A stretch of DNA of 64,000 bases from Shewanella corallii (GTDB taxonomy: Bacteria; Pseudomonadota; Gammaproteobacteria; Enterobacterales; Shewanellaceae). The stretch covers positions 124,001 to 188,000 of the forward strand of contig NZ_JAKIKT010000008.1 of assembly GCF_023349125.1 (NCBI RefSeq), read 5' to 3'. Positions within the stretch are counted from its first letter, which is position 1. Each line of letters starts with the position of its first letter. The notes under the pieces were generated by a model. It saw only the letters and a list, made by a program, of their open reading frames with translations, was not told where the DNA came from and did not search any database. Positions 59,825 through 64,000 of the stretch are shown here, one piece after another. Both the position numbers and the translations under genes were made by a program.

Positions 59825-61669
59825 TCATGCCTTCTGTGACGCAATCCAACGATTAATTTTTTGCTCCATCACAGCCATAGGCAATGAGCCGGATGTGAGG
59901 ATTTGGTCGTGGAATGCCTTAATATCGAACTTATCGCCCAACTCAGCTTCTGCATGAGCTCTCAGCTCAAGAATCTTCAGCTGACCGACCTTATAGGACA
60001 GCGCCTGGCCTGGAATAGCCATATAACGCTCTACCTCGGCAACTATGTCGGACTCTGCCATTGGCGAATTGTCCTTCATATACTGTATCGCCTGTTCACG
60101 GGTCCAGCCTTTGGCGTGCAGGCCGGTATCCACCACCAGGCGCATGGCACGCAACATCTCATCTGACAACTTGCCAAAGTACTGGTAAGGGTCTTCAAAC
60201 AGACCCATTTCCATGCCCAGATATTCCGCGTACAGACCCCATCCCTCTTCGAACGCGGTATAACCACTGAAACGCTGGAATTCAGGTACACCGGTCAGCT
60301 CTTGCTTAATGGCAATCTGGAAATGGTGACCAGGAGCCGCCTCATGCAAGGACAATGTGGTCATGCCCCACTTGGGCTGAGCCTTAAGGTTAAAGGTGTT
60401 GATATAAAAGATACCTGGGCGGCTGCCATCTACCGCCGGAGACTGGTATGAAGCACCTGCCGCGCTGCGCTCACGGAATGCTTCTACAGGCTTAACCACA
60501 TAATCGGCTTTCGGCATCACATTAAAATATTCAGGCAGTACCACATTGATTTTATCTTTCAATGCCATATAGCCATCAACCAGATCCTGACGCTCGGTAA
60601 AAAAGTACTTATCCTCACTGGAAAGTGAAGCGAAAAATTCGCTCAGGTCGCCCTGAAAACCCACCTGCTGGCGCACCTTGTCCATCTCATCGAGAATCCT
60701 GCCAACCTCGTTCAAACCAACCTGATGAATATCATCGACCGGCATGGACGTCGTGGTATGACGATTAGCAAGATGTTGATACCACAGCTTGCCGTTGGGG
60801 AGATCCCACCAGCCATCAGTGCCACGGGACTTGGGTAGATAAACCTCTGCAAAGTACTGTCGCAGGCCACTGAGCGCCGGCAGCAAACGCTCACCTATCA
60901 TGGCCTTGTACTCAGCCGTGAGCTGAGCTTTCTGTTCGTCACTGAAGTTGTCTGGCATCTTGGCGATAGGGCTGTAAAAGATACTGTCTTCCGGTGCTTT
61001 ACCCAGTTGCGCATCCAACTGAGGCAAAATACGCTCGACCAGCACACGTGGCAGCACCACATTGCTTTCAATACCATCGTTCATACGGGACTTAGCCATA
61101 TCAATCCAGCTGATAAAGCCATTCACCCGGCTTTCCCAGTTGCGATAATCCTCAACAGTATTGAATGGCTGTGCACTCTCCCCGGTTCCCAGTTGGATCA
61201 TGGTGATGACCACACTGTAAAACTGATTCATGGGAATAAAGCGCTCTGGGAAGGTCTCTGCCACCAGTTCCAGATTGCGGTCATATTCAAACAGGTCATA
61301 GCTGAGCTGCAGCGAAGCTGGCAATGCCTCTCTGTCTATCTGCTTAAGCTTCTCCAGATAGCCCTTGTTAAAATCATGACGCTGTTTCAGATACTCATCA
61401 GTCAGGTAATCACCAAACTGGTCGTTGTAATCTGGCACACCCACATAAGTAGCCATAATGGGGTTAAGCGCCAGGTAATCTTTAAAATACTGGTCAACCA
61501 ATGCTTGATAAGCCTGCTCAGCGGTTTGAACGGACTGCTTGGTCTGACTGGAAGCCGTCTCCTGAGATGGCTGTGATGGTGCTTGTGACTCTGGCTGACC
61601 ACAGGCAGTCAGCGCCAATGCCACAGCTACGGATAATACCGACTTCATCCCCACGATTGTTTTATTCAT
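59825..61669 (-). CDS. DUF885 family zinc peptidase-like lipoprotein
   Basis: A 614-aa lipoprotein (lipobox LTAC, Cys23) with a Gln/Ser-rich tether (QPESQAPSQPSQETASSQTK). The DUF885 domain carries the zinc motif HEAAPGHHFQIAI (HExxH-like, HEAAPGHH) and downstream EGWGLYAEYLG, characteristic of this gluzincin-related family with carboxypeptidase-like fold. Predicted periplasmic or outer-membrane peptidase; substrates unknown. ATG at 61669 has AAGGAAAAATAAC upstream; an internal ATG 7 codons in is an alternative. Confidence 0.92.
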   Translation of the reverse strand: MNKTIVGMKSVLSVAVALALTACGQPESQAPSQPSQETASSQTKQSVQTAEQAYQALVDQYFKDYLALNPIMATYVGVPDYNDQFGDYLTDEYLKQRHDFNKGYLEKLKQIDREALPASLQLSYDLFEYDRNLELVAETFPERFIPMNQFYSVVITMIQLGTGESAQPFNTVEDYRNWESRVNGFISWIDMAKSRMNDGIESNVVLPRVLVERILPQLDAQLGKAPEDSIFYSPIAKMPDNFSDEQKAQLTAEYKAMIGERLLPALSGLRQYFAEVYLPKSRGTDGWWDLPNGKLWYQHLANRHTTTSMPVDDIHQVGLNEVGRILDEMDKVRQQVGFQGDLSEFFASLSSEDKYFFTERQDLVDGYMALKDKINVVLPEYFNVMPKADYVVKPVEAFRERSAAGASYQSPAVDGSRPGIFYINTFNLKAQPKWGMTTLSLHEAAPGHHFQIAIKQELTGVPEFQRFSGYTAFEEGWGLYAEYLGMEMGLFEDPYQYFGKLSDEMLRAMRLVVDTGLHAKGWTREQAIQYMKDNSPMAESDIVAEVERYMAIPGQALSYKVGQLKILELRAHAEAELGDKFDIKAFHDQILTSGSLPMAVMEQKINRWIASQKA

Positions 61670-61736
61670 TGTTATTTTTCCTTTTTTGCCGGATATCTAT
61701 CTATACTTTCTGTATCAGGTCAGAGGGAGGCGCCCG

Positions 61737-62240
61737 ATGATATTTTCGTTTCGTAATTCTGGATTCAGAGACCCGGAAACCGGTGTCTACAATCAAACCT
61801 ATTTCCTTGAGGTGTTCAACCGTGAATGGCACAGGCACCTGAGAGAGAAAGAGCAGTTAACACTGGTGTTTCTGCGCCCGCACCTCCATGAGACCTATCA
61901 CCACCCGGGATTGCTCGAATCGCTCACCAACAATATTGAAAAGTGCCTCCTCAGGGCGACTGATATGATAGCGAGGCTGGATGACGACCTGTTTGCCATT
62001 GGCCTGTTCAATATCAGCGATCACGGTATCGAAATTGTCGTAGAACGTATAGAACAATGTATGGACACATTTGTCCAGGAATATGAGAGAGATCACAGCT
62101 TTAGCCTAGGATACAAGATAGCAGCAGTCGGCTGTCGACCCACCCGGGAAAAGTCCTTGGAAACCCTGTTTGAGAAGGTTGACCAACTCAGCGATGAGCT
62201 TGAACATAACGCCAATCAGCACCTGCTGAGTTCAATGTAA
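61737..62240 (+). CDS. degenerate GGDEF-domain protein
   Basis: A 167-aa single-domain protein with the diguanylate cyclase fold: DPETGVYNQTYFLEVFNREWHR at the N terminus (DxLTGLxNR region) and RATDMIARLDDDLFAIGLF, where the catalytic RxGGDEF turn should be. There the signature reads RLDDDLF, so GTP cyclisation is unlikely; it may bind c-di-GMP or GTP or be purely structural. No sensor domain or membrane helix. GAGGGAGG precedes the ATG at 61737. Divergent from the DUF885 gene, convergent with the TPR gene. Confidence 0.82.
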   Translation: MIFSFRNSGFRDPETGVYNQTYFLEVFNREWHRHLREKEQLTLVFLRPHLHETYHHPGLLESLTNNIEKCLLRATDMIARLDDDLFAIGLFNISDHGIEIVVERIEQCMDTFVQEYERDHSFSLGYKIAAVGCRPTREKSLETLFEKVDQLSDELEHNANQHLLSSM

Positions 62241-62261
62241 ACCGGGCTTACAGCAGAAACA

Positions 62262-62290
62262 AAAAAGGCCACCTGGGGTGGCCTTTTTTT
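62262..62290. terminator. bidirectional terminator between GGDEF-like and TPR genes
   Basis: AAAAAGGCCACC/GGTGGCCTTTTT-type stem with A run left and T run right. Confidence 0.9.
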
Positions 62291-62301
62291 ATGCTTTGCT
62301 A

Positions 62302-63558
62302 TCACAGCGTAATGTTGTTGATACGTGCTTTCTCTTTGAGGTAGCTGATGTAACTCTTGGCATTACGCGCTGTCTTGCTGTCATTGGCTGCACGCTTCAT
62401 ATAGGTGTGCGCAGACTTGTACTGCTTCAGGCCGATGTAAGCCAGACCAAGTTCGAAGTCCACTTCGCCCTTGTTCTTCACGCCCGCATCCAATGCCTTC
62501 TTCAGTGCAGCAATCGCTGGTCTGAACTCCTGCTCCAGCGCCAACAAACGGCCTTGCTTGAGATACATATCGCCATCGTTGTCAAAGTCAGCCGCTTCGC
62601 CATACAGGTTGGCGGCAGTCTTCATCTCTTTAGCCTGATGGAAGAAACGAGCCAGCTGTTCAACGTTGGCTTTATTCTTCTCAATCTGACCAGACTTCAT
62701 GTGCTTCTCAAAGATCTTGGCCGCCTGGTATGGAGTACCCTGCTGAGCCATCAGCTGAGGCAAACGCTTGAGGTTTGCTTCAGTCGTCAAAGCTTGCATC
62801 TTGTACGCCAGATCATAAGTCACCATAGCGTTCTTATAATCTTCCACCAGCAGATAGAACTGAGCCAGCTGTACCCAGAGAGTCTTGTCCGCAGGGAACA
62901 GTTTCACCATGGTTTCCAGCACGCCAATAGCGTTCTTGTACTGCTTCTTGTTGAAGTATGCAGTCAACTTCAACTGATACAGGCCTTTATCCGGCTTGTC
63001 AGAGTACTCAATCGCTTTGTCTGCTGTTTTCAGTGAGTCATCCCACTCTTTCAGCTGGCTGTGAGATACAGAAATTCTGCGGTAAACCTGGGCATCTTCA
63101 GTTTTACAGGTGAATTCCATCCACTTGTAATAGTAGCCCACGGCTTCCTTGAACTGCTTCTCACCAACCAAAATATCTGCATACAGGCGCATGGTTTGCC
63201 CATGGTCGCCACCACCCAGTACGTTAGCGTCAACAGCCTGTTTCAGATATTTCAGCGAGGTATCCATCTGGCCTTTCTCGGCGTAGAAGTTACCCAGCAT
63301 ACGAGCGACATAAGCTTTGTCGAACTTATCCTTTGGGTTAGCTTCCAGAAGAATCGCAATCGCTTCGTCCAGATTACCTTCCTGATAAGCCTGGAAAGAC
63401 TTTTGTACCTTCTTGGCACTGGACTGACCCACTGCCTGAGATTTGCGCTTGTCGATTGGACAGTCACCTTTAGCTGCCAGGGCAGCCGGTGACGCCACAA
63501 TGGCGCCACCTGACAAGGAGAGCAACATCGCAGCGGCAAGTTTGTTCACTTTACGCAT
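62302..63558 (-). CDS. periplasmic TPR protein linked to TonB
   Basis: A 418-aa exported protein (signal LAAAMLLSLSGGAIVASPAALA) with at least eight tetratricopeptide units (such as SFQAYQEGNLDEAIAILLEA and QYKNAIGVLETMVKLFPADKT) through to the C terminus. Proteins of this type are encoded next to tonB2 systems in Shewanella and Vibrio, where the TPR partner is needed for a subset of TonB-dependent transport. Starts 12 bp after the tonB stop, so co-translated with it. Confidence 0.9.
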   Translation of the reverse strand: MRKVNKLAAAMLLSLSGGAIVASPAALAAKGDCPIDKRKSQAVGQSSAKKVQKSFQAYQEGNLDEAIAILLEANPKDKFDKAYVARMLGNFYAEKGQMDTSLKYLKQAVDANVLGGGDHGQTMRLYADILVGEKQFKEAVGYYYKWMEFTCKTEDAQVYRRISVSHSQLKEWDDSLKTADKAIEYSDKPDKGLYQLKLTAYFNKKQYKNAIGVLETMVKLFPADKTLWVQLAQFYLLVEDYKNAMVTYDLAYKMQALTTEANLKRLPQLMAQQGTPYQAAKIFEKHMKSGQIEKNKANVEQLARFFHQAKEMKTAANLYGEAADFDNDGDMYLKQGRLLALEQEFRPAIAALKKALDAGVKNKGEVDFELGLAYIGLKQYKSAHTYMKRAANDSKTARNAKSYISYLKEKARINNITL

Positions 63559-63569
63559 TCACAATCTCC

Positions 63570-64000
63570 TTAGTCTTTATTGAGTTTAAAGTCCAACTGG
63601 ACAGTCATGCCAGGCTGTTTGATAGCTTTACCATCAACAATCTTTGGCTTGTACTTCCACTTTTTCAGTGCGCGCTTCGCCTCACGGTCGAAGATACGTC
63701 TTGGCTCAGACTTGATAATCTCAATGTCTTCCACACCACCAATTTCGTTAATGGTAAAGCTCAGCTGTACCCAGCCTTCCTTGCCATCACGTGCCGCAGC
63801 CACAGGGTATTGAGGCTCGATACGTACGATAGGTGTTGCATCACCATCACGGGTCATCATGTTACCCAGCTTAAACCCGGTGTTTGCTGACCCTGCATCC
63901 ACTGCACCCATATTAAACGACATAGAGGTGTCAATGTCGGATGAAGCATCCGGTGGAGTCGTGTCAGGCTTTGGCGGCTGCTCCGGTGGTGGTGGTGGCT
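63570..64000 (-). CDS. tonB: energy transducer TonB (5' end beyond the window)
   Basis: The reading frame continues off the right edge. Visible part: proline-rich periplasmic spacer (PPPPPEQPPKPDTTPPDASS) followed by the C-terminal TonB domain with RIEPQYPVAAARDGKEGWVQ, FTINEIGGVEDIEI and ALKKWKYKPKI. This is the family's beta-alpha-beta-beta fold that contacts the TonB box. The N-terminal membrane anchor is not in the window. Probably the last subunit of an exbB-exbD-tonB2 set, with the TPR gene downstream. Confidence 0.94.
   Translation of the reverse strand, partial: PPPPPEQPPKPDTTPPDASSDIDTSMSFNMGAVDAGSANTGFKLGNMMTRDGDATPIVRIEPQYPVAAARDGKEGWVQLSFTINEIGGVEDIEIIKSEPRRIFDREAKRALKKWKYKPKIVDGKAIKQPGMTVQLDFKLNKD

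Noticed and set aside
1..64000. tRNA, rRNA or prophage genes
   Set aside because: Searched by eye for cloverleaf, rRNA and phage structural signatures; nothing convincing was seen, though small RNAs cannot be excluded.

Overview
The window looks like a chromosomal segment of a marine gammaproteobacterium of the Alteromonadales type (Shewanella or Alteromonas relatives). This is inferred from gene content: a full-length pta behind ackA, the tesA/ybbA/ybbP arrangement, sohB, yciK, rraB, sbcCD, a VolA/Pla-1 type surface phospholipase, an OmcA/MtrC-type decaheme lipoprotein and a TonB plus TPR pair. No rRNA, tRNA, CRISPR array, integrase or transposase gene was seen.

Layout. 1-7 kb: ackA-pta, a small lipoprotein, a 56-codon gene, an rRNA-type methyltransferase and an AI-2E family permease. 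7-11 kb: a YfcH-like SDR, then a leftward four-gene run of rubrerythrin, Fe-S/CCG protein, DUF3501 and a BLUF photoreceptor. 11.5-14.3 kb: decaheme cytochrome lipoprotein and an unknown gene. 14.4-19.5 kb: YbbP/YbbA-type ABC module, divergent tesA, DUF481 outer-membrane protein. 19.5-22 kb: an island of three AT-rich unknown genes bracketed by a long imperfect inverted repeat, with an attC-like palindrome inside. 22-24.5 kb: RsgA-family GTPase, a cold-shock protein with a possible bistable leader, a small gene. 24.5-31.7 kb: TonB copper receptor, divergent from a beta-helix/diheme cytochrome fusion lipoprotein and a second diheme lipoprotein, ending at an AraC regulator. 31.8-46 kb: sohB, phospholipase, yciK, DUF3010, YgjP-like protease, a MITE-like element, a lysine-rich protein, an M23 endopeptidase, sbcC/sbcD and a TSUP permease. 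46-54 kb: LysR regulator, a NERD protein with two degenerate kinase-like regions, an L,D-transpeptidase gene split by a MITE-like insertion, a DUF4375 protein and a giant Sel1-repeat protein. 54-64 kb: rraB, S4 protein, GNAT, parvulin, a coupled pair (GDPD lipoprotein plus membrane protein), a DUF885 lipoprotein, a degenerate GGDEF protein, and TPR plus TonB running off the right edge.

Most of the window is core metabolism and envelope maintenance. The stretches that look least explained are the inverted-repeat island (19.57-22.01 kb), the beta-helix/diheme locus (26.8-31.7 kb), the rubrerythrin-to-BLUF operon (8.3-11.1 kb), the NERD/pseudokinase protein (46.9-48.9 kb) and the GDPD/membrane pair (55.7-59.6 kb). 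Functions for these are inferred, not demonstrated. Repeat alignments were done by eye.
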